64,000 nt of DNA, from assembly GCF_020911865.1 (NCBI RefSeq), contig NZ_CP087131.1, positions 3,410,001 to 3,474,000 on the forward strand. The letters are read 5' to 3'. Positions 34,616 through 43,875 of the stretch are shown here, in pieces (within the stretch, counting starts at the first letter, position 1; each line of letters begins with the position of its first letter). Position numbers and translations under genes: made by a program. This stretch comes from Chryseobacterium sp. C-71. Lineage in GTDB: Bacteria; Bacteroidota; Bacteroidia; Flavobacteriales; Weeksellaceae. The notes below the pieces were generated by a model. That model was given only the letters and a program-made list of their open reading frames with translations. It was not told the origin of the DNA and made no database searches.

Positions 34616-35287
34616 TTACATACTCGAATTATAGTATCCGTTTTCTACACAGAAGCGGATGAGGTGAAGTTTTGTTTTTAAACCAAGCTTTTCTGTAAGT
34701 CTGTTGATATAGGTGTCGATTGTTCTTGTACTCAGGTTCAGTTGTTCACCTATCTCTTTGTTACTGAAGCCTTCATAGCAAAATTTCATCAGCTGAATCT
34801 CTGTAGAAGAGAGCTCTTCCTGGCTCTTTTTCTGCCGATTCATGTATTCCTGAACGGCTAAAGGTTGCTGTTTCCACTTTTCTGAGTAGGCTTGGTAATC
34901 AAAATCTTGTGAAGTAATCTGCCCTTTGATTAAATCTTTAATAATATTGCTGTTTTTCTGACAATAATAAATGTTAGGAATTTTTTCTAAAATATCTGCC
35001 ATATCTTCCTGATAAGTTCCGGAATAAGTGATGATAGGCGTCTCTTCATTATTTTTCCGGATAAATTTTATGGCTTCGAGGCCGCTCAGCACTGGCATGA
35101 AGAGTTCTATAATAAAAACATCTTCCTGTTTTCTGTAGATCCTGTGGATGAGCTCATGACCATTGTTGCAGTCATTGAGAAGCATATTAAAAGGATTTTC
35201 CAAAAGCGTTTTGATCATTATTTTTTTAAAATAAAAATCGCTGTCGGCAATGGAAAACCGAACCGTATTGGTTAATATTTTGCTCAT
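34616..35287 (-). CDS. LuxR/NarL-type response regulator with Glu phosphoacceptor
   Basis: The start is taken at the ATG at 35287 (MSKILTNTVRFSIADSD), giving 223 residues; the longer frame adds a segment with no similarity. The receiver domain (about residues 8-125) has E61 in FIIELFMP, where the phosphorylated Asp normally sits, with the partner Ser/Thr (TYSG) and Lys (CQKNS) kept. Glu here often mimics the phosphorylated state. The LuxR HTH is at about 160-220 (LSSTEIQLMKFCYEGFSNKEIGEQL). It diverges from the T6SS genes by 178 bp and is the natural candidate to control them. Confidence 0.87.
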   Translation of the reverse strand: MSKILTNTVRFSIADSDFYFKKIMIKTLLENPFNMLLNDCNNGHELIHRIYRKQEDVFIIELFMPVLSGLEAIKFIRKNNEETPIITYSGTYQEDMADILEKIPNIYYCQKNSNIIKDLIKGQITSQDFDYQAYSEKWKQQPLAVQEYMNRQKKSQEELSSTEIQLMKFCYEGFSNKEIGEQLNLSTRTIDTYINRLTEKLGLKTKLHLIRFCVENGYYNSSM

Positions 35288-35356
35288 TTTATTTTTGTGA
35301 TTTGGTAGTGGTAAAATAAAATTTTGATTACTAAAGTATGAAAATCTTTCGGATTG

Positions 35357-35416
35357 CAAAATTAAACTTAACATTAAATAATTGTAAATATGTTGCAAAC
35401 TCTACATTTAATTTTG
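35357..35416. promoter_or_regulatory. Divergent promoters between the regulator and T6SS genes
   Basis: On the plus strand TAATTTTG (35409-35416) gives a -7 element 50 bp before the T6SS membrane-protein start. On the minus strand TAATTTTG (35364-35357) serves the regulator. Convincing -33 elements at ideal spacing are missing for both, which suggests help from an activator. Confidence 0.45.
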
Positions 35417-35465
35417 TAAATAAATATTTTTTTTCTACTTTCACACTCCAAACCAAATCACAATT

Positions 35466-36002
35466 ATGTCTACAACTAGAGATAAAAAATTGAATACGTC
35501 CGATGTCCGAATAGGCATTTGGAAATTTATCTTATCGTTTGTTATTTTATCCTTAATTTCTTTCTGTACCATATTTTTCTTTTTTAAAAGTTACCATACC
35601 CAGCGTGTGGGAATGGAGAAGGAAGTAGAAGAGTATGAAAAATTGCTGGCTCGTTCTAAGGCCATGAAAATTATGGTAGACAGTCTTCAATACCATATTG
35701 CATCGCTAGATATTGCTGCTGTAGATAATGATATCCCGTTGCGCCGTCAGATTGCTGATGAGATCGATGAGGTTAGAAGAGTCATAGGTTCTGATAGTGC
35801 CGATAACCTCAAACATTATTCTTCTCTGCTTAATCACATCAATCCGATGCTGACTCTTAAAACAAAAATTATCGATGCATCAAACAAGAAAGAATTTGCG
35901 CGTAATGAGCTGCTACGTTGTACAGGTAAAGTTGCTACTGTTAACCGAGAACTCATGAAAGATCCTACAAGAAATTACTCAGGAGGAAGAAGGAGAAGAT
36001 AA
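35466..36002 (+). CDS. T6SS subtype iii membrane protein (TssO-like)
   Basis: This 178-residue protein has a short cytosolic N-terminus, one membrane helix (about residues 18-40) and a periplasmic part rich in coiled-coil sequence (MEKEVEEYEKLLARSKAMKIMVDSL). It ends in a basic SGGRRRR tail. Size, topology and position next to TssR fit TssO, a subunit of the membrane complex that replaces TssJ/L/M in Bacteroidota systems. It starts a run of four same-strand genes with 23-60 bp gaps. The assignment rests on context and layout. Confidence 0.65.
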   Translation: MSTTRDKKLNTSDVRIGIWKFILSFVILSLISFCTIFFFFKSYHTQRVGMEKEVEEYEKLLARSKAMKIMVDSLQYHIASLDIAAVDNDIPLRRQIADEIDEVRRVIGSDSADNLKHYSSLLNHINPMLTLKTKIIDASNKKEFARNELLRCTGKVATVNRELMKDPTRNYSGGRRRR

Positions 36003-36025
36003 AACTACTTTAAAGAAACCAAATT

Positions 36026-36544
36026 ATGCAAGGACAAATTACACTTTCAAAAAAAGAAAAACGTTTTCAGTTTTTATATCTCATCTTGATGCTGCTGGCG
36101 GCTATGATTCTGCTGGGAATTATTTTTCTGAACCGTTTTGAATCTCCTTTTACTTCATCAGATATTGTTGCATTAGATCGATTGGAAGAGAAAGCGAAGT
36201 TTGATAACGAACAGAAAAAAATTCAAAAAATAGTTGACAGCACTTTTATGCAGATTTCTCGTATAAAAGAAGAAATTCCGGATGTCATGGTAGATCACGA
36301 CATTGAAAGAAATACCGATTATATACGTGGAACCAAAAAAAGGTTCAGTACAGACGATAATAGAATAGACGCTTATCCTCAGATTGCAAAGCTTTTCGAA
36401 ATGTACTACAACGATAAAAAAAGAGTAACGGCTATTTCATTTGATACCAAAAATTTTGAAAAGAGGACTCAGGAATGCATCGTAGGGTATAAAAATAAAG
36501 AGCAACGCCTCTTTGATCGGGATAATGCCATGAAAGCTAGATAA
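36026..36544 (+). CDS. T6SS-associated membrane protein, second TssO-like
   Basis: This 172-residue protein has the same plan as the preceding one: basic N-terminus (SKKEKRFQFLYL), a membrane helix at about residues 13-34 (LMLLAAMILLGIIFL), then a helical periplasmic region. It probably joins the trans-envelope complex, and the two may be ancient paralogues or TssO/TssP-type partners. I cannot separate these from sequence alone. Confidence 0.6.
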   Translation: MQGQITLSKKEKRFQFLYLILMLLAAMILLGIIFLNRFESPFTSSDIVALDRLEEKAKFDNEQKKIQKIVDSTFMQISRIKEEIPDVMVDHDIERNTDYIRGTKKRFSTDDNRIDAYPQIAKLFEMYYNDKKRVTAISFDTKNFEKRTQECIVGYKNKEQRLFDRDNAMKAR

Positions 36545-36580
36545 AAACACAAGTATTACAACACATCACACCAAATTATC

Positions 36581-37483
36581 ATGAACTATTTTGAAAAAAA
36601 CAAAAAAAACATCATCATCGGTGTTATCGCAACATTGTTGCTTGCCGCCCTCGTCGCATTGTGGCTTCAGAAAAAAGTAATTCACTCAGCAGACGATATC
36701 TTGGCAACAGTTTACCCTTCACCTGTTTTGGTCGGCGACAGCCTTTTCTTTGAAGATAAAACACCATTTGCAAAAACCAGAAAATGGAATTTCGGAGACG
36801 GATCTACATCAGATAAGAACAAAGGTGTTCACATTTTTAAAAGACCAGGGTTTTATAACGTGGCGCTTATTATTGATGATCAGTACACAAAAACATATCC
36901 AATTGTTGTTTCCGGAAAACGTGAAGTACAGAGAGATACTGTGAGAGTACCTACGGTCATTGATGCACAAACGCAAGCGATGCAGTTTGAGACCGTACAG
37001 TTTAAGGCAATATCAGATGCTACACAGTTTACCTGGAAATTTGGTGAAAATACAGGAATTGATTCAAAAGATAAGCTTGCAACCTATTCTTACAAAAAAC
37101 CCGGGAATTATGTCGTGACTTTATACACAGATGTGGACAAAGAGCCGATTTTACACAGAATAACCATTTTGGCTGAGTATAACGATGTAGAAGAAGCTGC
37201 TGCAATAGATAATTCTTACGAAGAAAGAGATAACGACTTCAAATACCGTCTTCAGCAAATTGCTAACGGAAATAGCTTCAACACACATTACAATTACCTT
37301 TTGAGTAAATATTTATGCAATAATGAAAATTCTATTGTACAGGTAAATGATAGTAAAATCAATAATTTTTATATGTATTGTGCAAGCCTTCAGTTTGATA
37401 AAAATAAGGTTATTCAGACCGTAAAACTCAACTATGATGAGGCAGGTTGTGTAACGAAGGCAGACATTAATCAAAGTAAATAA
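36581..37483 (+). CDS. T6SS-associated PKD-domain membrane protein
   Basis: This 300-residue protein has one N-terminal membrane helix (about residues 10-28) and two PKD-like Ig domains in the periplasm (about 45-110 and 120-210). The first shows KWNFGDGSTSDKNKGVHIFKRPG and the second TWKFGENTGIDSKDKL with YSYKKPGNYVVTLY. A helical C-terminal region with conserved cysteines (LLSKYLCNNE, YMYCAS, EAGCVTK) follows. It sits between the TssO-like genes and tssR and likely bridges membrane complex parts, possibly as the TssP equivalent. Confidence 0.65.
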   Translation: MNYFEKNKKNIIIGVIATLLLAALVALWLQKKVIHSADDILATVYPSPVLVGDSLFFEDKTPFAKTRKWNFGDGSTSDKNKGVHIFKRPGFYNVALIIDDQYTKTYPIVVSGKREVQRDTVRVPTVIDAQTQAMQFETVQFKAISDATQFTWKFGENTGIDSKDKLATYSYKKPGNYVVTLYTDVDKEPILHRITILAEYNDVEEAAAIDNSYEERDNDFKYRLQQIANGNSFNTHYNYLLSKYLCNNENSIVQVNDSKINNFYMYCASLQFDKNKVIQTVKLNYDEAGCVTKADINQSK

Positions 37484-37543
37484 ACAAACAATTATTCCTG
37501 AATTTTTTCATGGAATAACACACCAACTATAAAGAATATTAAG

Positions 37544-39943
37544 ATGAAAAATAAATTTCCTCTCGCGGCATATTATATCGGCTTATCGGTATTACTTACA
37601 GGCTGTCAGGTAAAATTGCCGTCAAAAAAAACGCCTGAACCTAAACAATATGGCCAAATCAACAGTGCTCCTGTTATTGACGGTTTTTCTAAAAAATCCG
37701 TTCCATGGATTGTAATCTCAGACAGATCAAGAAATTCAGCATATTTAGATAAAAGTGATGAGAAATCTTATAAAGAAGTCAAGTTTTTAGAGCCATTGAT
37801 GGTTCTAAAAAATAGAGACGGAATGGTAAAAGTTGCCGAATATATTCCTGATGCTTTAATGAAAAAAGTTTCTTCGAAATCTGTGAAAACCTACGGCTGG
37901 ATTCCCGAATCTGATCTTCTTCTGTGGAGCAGTTCTCTGAAAAGCGAAAAAACAGGGTATCCGCTAAGGGTTGCAGTTGTTCCGAATAGTCCGGAAGTGA
38001 TTAAACATTCAGAAAGATATTACAAAAATGATTCTATCATGGTGTTTAATTCTCCAAGTCTGATAGAAGCTGCTGATGTAAAAATACCAAACGGGCAGAT
38101 GGTGTATGTCTACAAAATGGCAGAAAACAACAAAAGATTTTTGGTAGGCAAAAAACCATCTGTTGATATGGACAGTATTAATACGGGTCTTTATGGGTGG
38201 GTAAGTTCTGATGTAATTTCATCTTGGGGAGAACGTTCTGCCGTTAAAATGAAAAATCCTACCGGCATCAAAGAAACAAGTTTGGGAATTCATGAAGGTT
38301 CACCTGGAGGTACAGATGCAGAGAAAAGAATTGCAATTTTACTTACTGATGTTGACAAAAGAAAACCACTCGAAAACATTTTTCCGGTTAAACTAGCGCT
38401 TAATGATACCATTGTGGCAGACACCAAAACAAAGTATTTTACAAATGTGTTAGATTACAGCAAAAATTACGCATCCAATGTTTTAGGAGATAAAATTTAC
38501 TTCGATCGCTATAAGGAAATTATCGAAAAGAATAGAAAAGCCAATATTGTTTTTGTGTTAGATGTAAGTGCAGCTAACGCACCTTATACACCCATTGTAA
38601 AATCATTATTAGAAGATCTCCAGTTGAGATTTGAGAAGCCGTCTTACTTTAATTCAATTAAATATGGTGTCGTACTTTACAAAAACAATCCTTGTGGAGA
38701 AAATGTAGCTCCATCACTATTAAGCAAAGACTATAGTAAAATTACAGCATTTATTGATGATAAGATCAACGAAATGAATTGCCAAAGTACAGGTGGAAAT
38801 CAACCTTTAAACGAAGGTTTGATTGCTGCCGGAAATTTACTTTCTGAAGTTCCTGATGAAACCAATATTGTTATCACAATCGGTACTTCAGCCAATAAAA
38901 GTGGAAATATGTATGGCGTTATTAATTCATTGACTCAGGCGCAGGCAAAAGTGATTATGTTCCAGACGAACTCACGTTCTTCAGATACGTACAACGATTT
39001 TGTTTTGATGGCTGAAAATATTGTTACAAATACAGCTAAAAATGTAGCCGAATTAAAAAAACAGAAAATCATCGATCAAAATGATGTTTTAATAAAAAAT
39101 AATTTTAGCTTGGTTGAAAGTGATGCGGGGTTTTATTCATTAGACTTCCCAAAACAAAGTATGTCTCCCGGATTTGTAATTTTTCCTAAAAAAGGTGATA
39201 TTGCCCCTCCTGGATTTTTAAAAAAAGCGGTTGACAGCTTGATTGCTCAGGTTACTTTTGATAATACCAAAATAGATAGTTCTCTCAACGAGAGATTTCA
39301 AACATCCGTAGGAGCTGGTCGTACAGAGGTTGATTTTAAATATAAATATTTATATCCGGGACTTCCCAGTCCTGTACCTGCAGGAATTGCAGCACAGTTG
39401 ATCAATTACGGAAACCCATTTTTGCAGTCAGGATATATTCCTAGAGACTTACTAGATTTGAAGTCAGGAATGGAGAAAGGTATTTTAATTTCTGAGGCTG
39501 AATATGATCAGCTTAAAGCATTTTACTCGGAAGTGTACGAAAAAACTGGTGCCGCAAAAGCTGATTTTAAGCAAACAAGAGCATTGAGAGAGTATATTAA
39601 GCTTTTGAAAAAATATAATCCTACTTTGAAATTCTTAGACAAAGGAGAATTATATGAACAGCCAATGTCTTATGCAGTGGGAATCAGTACAGGTTTTGAT
39701 AATTCTGATTCAGAAAAAATGTCGAAATTTAAGTTAAAAGGATGGAAAAAATCAAAAATTATCACTAATGAAGAGGCAAGATCTTATTTTAAATATTACA
39801 AAGTACTAGCAGAAAGAATGCTTACCCACAGAAAAAATAAGGCAGTAAAAATAGAACAGAACGGTCAAGAATTTTATTGGTTAAATGAGTATTTCATGCC
39901 AACCACCTTACCGGTAGAAGAACCCGAATATACTCAACATTAA
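37544..39943 (+). CDS. tssR: T6SS lipoprotein TssR
   Basis: This 799-residue lipoprotein (C21 in LLTGC) matches TssR of subtype iii systems: SH3-like segments in the first third (KSYKEVKFLEPLMVLKNRDG, YGWIPESDLL), then a von Willebrand A-like domain (about 340-510) whose MIDAS-like start is VLDVSAAN, a degenerate DxSxS. The C-terminal third has no recognised fold. TssR is thought to be part of the periplasmic/outer-membrane part of the Bacteroidota T6SS membrane complex. A terminator follows, so the run 35466-39943 forms one unit. Confidence 0.82.
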   Translation: MKNKFPLAAYYIGLSVLLTGCQVKLPSKKTPEPKQYGQINSAPVIDGFSKKSVPWIVISDRSRNSAYLDKSDEKSYKEVKFLEPLMVLKNRDGMVKVAEYIPDALMKKVSSKSVKTYGWIPESDLLLWSSSLKSEKTGYPLRVAVVPNSPEVIKHSERYYKNDSIMVFNSPSLIEAADVKIPNGQMVYVYKMAENNKRFLVGKKPSVDMDSINTGLYGWVSSDVISSWGERSAVKMKNPTGIKETSLGIHEGSPGGTDAEKRIAILLTDVDKRKPLENIFPVKLALNDTIVADTKTKYFTNVLDYSKNYASNVLGDKIYFDRYKEIIEKNRKANIVFVLDVSAANAPYTPIVKSLLEDLQLRFEKPSYFNSIKYGVVLYKNNPCGENVAPSLLSKDYSKITAFIDDKINEMNCQSTGGNQPLNEGLIAAGNLLSEVPDETNIVITIGTSANKSGNMYGVINSLTQAQAKVIMFQTNSRSSDTYNDFVLMAENIVTNTAKNVAELKKQKIIDQNDVLIKNNFSLVESDAGFYSLDFPKQSMSPGFVIFPKKGDIAPPGFLKKAVDSLIAQVTFDNTKIDSSLNERFQTSVGAGRTEVDFKYKYLYPGLPSPVPAGIAAQLINYGNPFLQSGYIPRDLLDLKSGMEKGILISEAEYDQLKAFYSEVYEKTGAAKADFKQTRALREYIKLLKKYNPTLKFLDKGELYEQPMSYAVGISTGFDNSDSEKMSKFKLKGWKKSKIITNEEARSYFKYYKVLAERMLTHRKNKAVKIEQNGQEFYWLNEYFMPTTLPVEEPEYTQH

Positions 39944-39964
39944 TTACTTATCAGATAAAGAAAG

Positions 39965-39990
39965 CGGAAAATTTAATTTCCGTTTTTTTT
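39965..39990 (+). terminator. Terminator after tssR
   Basis: CGGAAA-ATTTAA-TTTCCG plus an eight-T run ends the membrane-complex unit and separates it from effector module A. Confidence 0.75.
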
Positions 39991-40009
39991 ATTTTAAATA
40001 ACTTTTTGT

Positions 40010-40017
40010 TATCTTTG
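40010..40017 (+). promoter_or_regulatory. Promoter -7 element of effector module A
   Basis: TATCTTTG lies 20 bp before the PAAR-like start codon, directly after the tssR terminator. It is identical to the hcp1 -7 element, but no CGTAG..ACTAC site is visible upstream. Confidence 0.5.
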
Positions 40018-40037
40018 ATTACCAAACATCACAAAAT

Positions 40038-40541
40038 ATGTCAGAGCAATCATCATCTCATGACGGCAAACACTTTGTCGTACAGAAAGGGAAATGCCAG
40101 TGTAATCAAGGTGATCAGTTCCCACAGCATAAAGTTACCGCACATCAAAAACATTATTGGAATGATGCTGCGGGCAATGCAGATTATCTAGCCGTAACAG
40201 AAGATGATCTTCAATTCAATCCTCCAGGACCAAGTTTCGGAAAATGCAAGCTAAAACCAAGCTCAAGCGGATATCTCCCTTGTTCTTATGCTCCAGCCGG
40301 AAAATGGCAGAAAACTTATGATAAAGTTATGATTATGGGTAAAAAAGCGGTGACAGAAGTTTCAGAGCTTCAATGTACTATAGGTGGAAAAATAACCATC
40401 AAAGATCATGGTCAAAGGGGTGAGATCAGCAAGCAAAATGTAAAAAATGCCAATGCCAAAACGGTAAGACACATGAATCCACTTGTGGATGTGAATGACT
40501 TCAAAGAAACTGTTTCTGAAAGTGAAATAGACGCTTATTAA
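40038..40541 (+). CDS. DUF4280 PAAR-like T6SS spike-tip protein
   Basis: This 167-residue protein starts with the DUF4280 pattern HFVVQKGKCQCNQGD and has paired cysteines at KCQCNQG, FGKCKLKP, YLPCSY and ELQCTIGGKIT, likely forming a metal-bound or disulfide-stabilised cone. DUF4280 proteins replace PAAR proteins in Bacteroidota, sharpening the VgrG spike and carrying effectors. It is 16 bp ahead of the large cell-wall hydrolase gene, which makes that protein its probable cargo. Confidence 0.85.
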   Translation: MSEQSSSHDGKHFVVQKGKCQCNQGDQFPQHKVTAHQKHYWNDAAGNADYLAVTEDDLQFNPPGPSFGKCKLKPSSSGYLPCSYAPAGKWQKTYDKVMIMGKKAVTEVSELQCTIGGKITIKDHGQRGEISKQNVKNANAKTVRHMNPLVDVNDFKETVSESEIDAY

Positions 40542-40557
40542 TCTAAAAATTTCTGCG

Positions 40558-43500
40558 ATGTCAAAAAGAGGAGTTTCAAAAATATCGGGTAATTCTTCTC
40601 CAAAAGTAGGAGAAGCCACCACATATAGTATTACAGAATGGTATCCTGCCACACCTTCAGCTCAGCGAAATGAAGGAGGTGTAACTTGGGAATTATTTAA
40701 AAAACGCACCAACGGAAGTTTTACAACAACGAATATCAAGAAAACCGGTTCAGGAACATTCACCTTCGGTGAGGTTGCTCAACGGAATACCTATCGTCTG
40801 GAAGCTTATCTTTATGAACCAGAAGGATCGGGAACTTCTTGTATTGAGATTAATCCTCAACCTGTTGCTATTCCCAGAATCAATAAAGTTGAGCTTCAAT
40901 ATGTAGATGATTCGCCCGGAACAGTTTTCAGTTACACTGAAAAGATGCGTGCCAGAGCACAATGTGTTAATTTGTCTGGTCAAAAACTGAAATTTTCTCT
41001 TTGGGAAGATGATGCGGCAGGTGATGGGCATAATGCCAGCAATCTTTTAATTGAAATTAAAGAAGCAACCGTTGATTCCAGCGGAGTTGCTGTTGCAGAA
41101 TTTATGTTAACCCGAGCATTAATGCAAAAAGCAATGCAGGGAGAAACAGATCCTCAGAAACTCGAATTTTATGTTACTGTAGAATATTTTTCCCATAACA
41201 AACACGCTACGAACAATATAAATATTGATAATCCTCTAACCACATCCCCAAGACCTCAACCGAGACCTCAGACCAATACAGGTTCTGCACAGCCCGCCCA
41301 AAATCAGAATGGAAATGCAGCTCCGAGAGCCCAAGGTTCACCTGCAACTGAAAAACCTCAGTCTCAAAAAGAAGAAAAAGGAATTATCGATACCGTTACT
41401 GATTGGTGGAATAATCTTGAACTTTGGGATTGGGGAGAGGCATCTGGAACCATCGAACCAACACAACCTCCAACTCAGCAGCCTGCGAATGGAAGAACAG
41501 TAAGCATTGTACAGGATTCTGGGGTAGAAGACCTTTTGGATGCATATTTTGCTAAAAAAGAATATACGATACAAACAGGTGAAGTAGCTGGAACTTTAGA
41601 ATATAAGATGGGTAGTAACGGAAATAAAACTTCTACCGATGCCGAAAAAGAAAATATTGCAAAAATTATTCTTGCCAAGCCTGCGGTAAAAGCGTTGGCA
41701 GCTAAGAAAGAATATACAACACTAGAAGCCATCAAGCAAGCGCTTTCGAAAGAGGTGTATAATAAAGACGAAAAAGTTACCTTTCAGACGTTTAAATTGG
41801 GAGCAGAATTTAAGAAAATAAACAGCGCTCCGCTTGAAGCAAAAGTATATTTGGTTGCCCGTACTTCAGGTTTAAATGGAAAACAGGCTACAATCATTAT
41901 CAAGGAAAAGGATGGTCTTATCAAAGGTTCGGCAGGAGCTGTTCTTCCGGTTTTAGAAATTACAGAAGCACAAATGGAACAAACTTCCGCGTCAGCGGAG
42001 GTAAAAGGAACTGAAAAAACAGAATTCACAGCCACGATAGAAAATGGTATTGCAAAAGTTCCTGTGCATCTGCGACCAAAATCTGATGATGAACTGAAGC
42101 AATGGAAGGAAAAAGTTACTAAAGGAAAAGAAGATGGAGAGTATACCTATAAATTTGGAGGTATAAACAATATAACAGATGAAAATTCTAAAAAAAGAAT
42201 TGCAGAAACTATTCTGAAAAATGCCAAAAGCGGAAATTCAAATAATGAGAAAATTGAAGAAGGCAAATCTGCTTATCTTGACGATATCATAAAAGTTCTT
42301 GAAATAAAAACCTATCAAAAAGATGAGACAATTAAGTTTAAACTCTATAAAAAAGCAAAAGAACTTCTGTATCTTCAGGCAAAAGCACAGGGAGAAAAAC
42401 AGCATGATAAAGAATTCTTAAAAGAAGATGGAGCATATTTTGAAATCTCTAAAGGCAATTGTTCTTGCAACCGAGACTTAACAGACCTTGAATTTCAGGA
42501 AATTTTAAAATCACTTCGTGAGCCGGAAAGGCTAGAGATAAATGGAATCTGGCAACCTAGAAATGCCGGAGGATCAAACCCGGAAGACATATCATTATCT
42601 TCTACTGTCAGAAAATTTAACGAAGTGATGAAAAAATATGATATTAATACCTGTATAAGAAAGGTGTATTTCATCGCAGAGTGTTATCATGAAACGGATA
42701 GATTTTATTCTACAAAAGAATATGACAGTTCACATACTCCAAACTACGACCCATACAGAGGCAGAGGGATTATTCAGTTAACACACAAGGAAGCTTACGA
42801 GAGGTATGCATTTTATAAAGAAGATGATACTATTGTAACAGATTATAATAAAATAGCAACAGACATAGATTTAGTTTTTGACAGTGCGGGATGGTACTGG
42901 AGGCAAGGCAAACTCCTTTCAGTTGGAGATCGTTGGACTCCCTCGAATGCAGCACAGCAATCATTTAAATTAAATTCTCGTTCATATCCCAAAACGAATT
43001 ATGACACTGAATATACTCACGAAAGTGGTTCAACAGTAAAGAGATATGGAAGTATTAATTTAAACTTAGTTGCAGACAACGATGATATAAATACAATCTC
43101 ATATCTGATAAATGGTGGAGATAATGGACTTGAAGAAAGAAAAAAATATCTTAAAGAACTTAAAGAAATACCGTTTTTTATATGTGAAGATAACAAATCA
43201 GGTGATTGGCATGATCCTGTTGATAACCCTATAAGTACTAATTTGTATCAGAATGGTAATTTAGACAATACCTCAAAAATTTGGGGATTGTTCGGGGACG
43301 ATATCAGACAGGAAGTCAATAGAAAGCATACCGGATTAGATTTGTTTGCAACAACAGGAACCACTATTTTTGCTTGTGTAGATGGTACTGTCTACAACAG
43401 ACGCTGGCATTCAGGATATGGAAATACAATTACAATAAAAGTGAAAGATCCGAAGGCATTTATGGCACGGAAAAGAAATAATTATACCCACAAAACGACC

Positions 43501-43866
43501 AGAGAAATGGAAAGTGGTACCAATTGGGATGATTCGGGAGATATCTATTTGTTCTATGCTCACTTAGATTCTGTAAATGCATTTACATTTGAACAGGACG
43601 TGAAATGTGGCGATCCGCTGGGAACTACAGGAAGGTCTGGTGTAACTGGGGGAACACATGCGCCACACTTACATTTTGAGATTTTCTGCAGCTACAATAT
43701 GGGCGTCGGGACAAATTATAGAATCAATCCTGCATATTTTGTAGAGTATAAATATTATGACGATCAAAGCGAGAGTGAAAGAAATTCTCAAATAACTGAA
43801 AAAGACAGAGGGCAGATTACCGAGGTAAACGGTACTGAGCAATTAGGAACTAACAATTTATTTTAG
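40558..43866 (+). CDS. T6SS effector: GH19-like muramidase/chitinase plus M23 endopeptidase
   Basis: This 1102-residue protein has no signal peptide. N-terminal Ig-like domains (about 1-225) are followed by a Pro/Gln linker and two related repeats (about 340-420 and 520-610; EYKMG.. and YKFGG.. ends with YxKDExxxFxxxK). Next comes a GH19-type domain (about 650-880) with H711-E712 (YHETDRFY) and YRGRGIIQLT at 733. The C-terminal M23 domain (about 915-1065) has H924-x3-D928 and H1037-L-H1039. It should cut both glycan strands and peptide crosslinks in rival cells. The C-terminal half looks more AT-rich than the N-terminal part. Confidence 0.85.
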   Translation: MSKRGVSKISGNSSPKVGEATTYSITEWYPATPSAQRNEGGVTWELFKKRTNGSFTTTNIKKTGSGTFTFGEVAQRNTYRLEAYLYEPEGSGTSCIEINPQPVAIPRINKVELQYVDDSPGTVFSYTEKMRARAQCVNLSGQKLKFSLWEDDAAGDGHNASNLLIEIKEATVDSSGVAVAEFMLTRALMQKAMQGETDPQKLEFYVTVEYFSHNKHATNNINIDNPLTTSPRPQPRPQTNTGSAQPAQNQNGNAAPRAQGSPATEKPQSQKEEKGIIDTVTDWWNNLELWDWGEASGTIEPTQPPTQQPANGRTVSIVQDSGVEDLLDAYFAKKEYTIQTGEVAGTLEYKMGSNGNKTSTDAEKENIAKIILAKPAVKALAAKKEYTTLEAIKQALSKEVYNKDEKVTFQTFKLGAEFKKINSAPLEAKVYLVARTSGLNGKQATIIIKEKDGLIKGSAGAVLPVLEITEAQMEQTSASAEVKGTEKTEFTATIENGIAKVPVHLRPKSDDELKQWKEKVTKGKEDGEYTYKFGGINNITDENSKKRIAETILKNAKSGNSNNEKIEEGKSAYLDDIIKVLEIKTYQKDETIKFKLYKKAKELLYLQAKAQGEKQHDKEFLKEDGAYFEISKGNCSCNRDLTDLEFQEILKSLREPERLEINGIWQPRNAGGSNPEDISLSSTVRKFNEVMKKYDINTCIRKVYFIAECYHETDRFYSTKEYDSSHTPNYDPYRGRGIIQLTHKEAYERYAFYKEDDTIVTDYNKIATDIDLVFDSAGWYWRQGKLLSVGDRWTPSNAAQQSFKLNSRSYPKTNYDTEYTHESGSTVKRYGSINLNLVADNDDINTISYLINGGDNGLEERKKYLKELKEIPFFICEDNKSGDWHDPVDNPISTNLYQNGNLDNTSKIWGLFGDDIRQEVNRKHTGLDLFATTGTTIFACVDGTVYNRRWHSGYGNTITIKVKDPKAFMARKRNNYTHKTTREMESGTNWDDSGDIYLFYAHLDSVNAFTFEQDVKCGDPLGTTGRSGVTGGTHAPHLHFEIFCSYNMGVGTNYRINPAYFVEYKYYDDQSESERNSQITEKDRGQITEVNGTEQLGTNNLF

Positions 43867-43875
43867 ATTAAATCA

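Noticed and set aside
35288-35398. 37-residue N-terminal extension of the T6SS-side regulator
   Set aside because: The receiver domain begins right after the ATG at 35287, and the extension overlaps the regulator's own promoter region.
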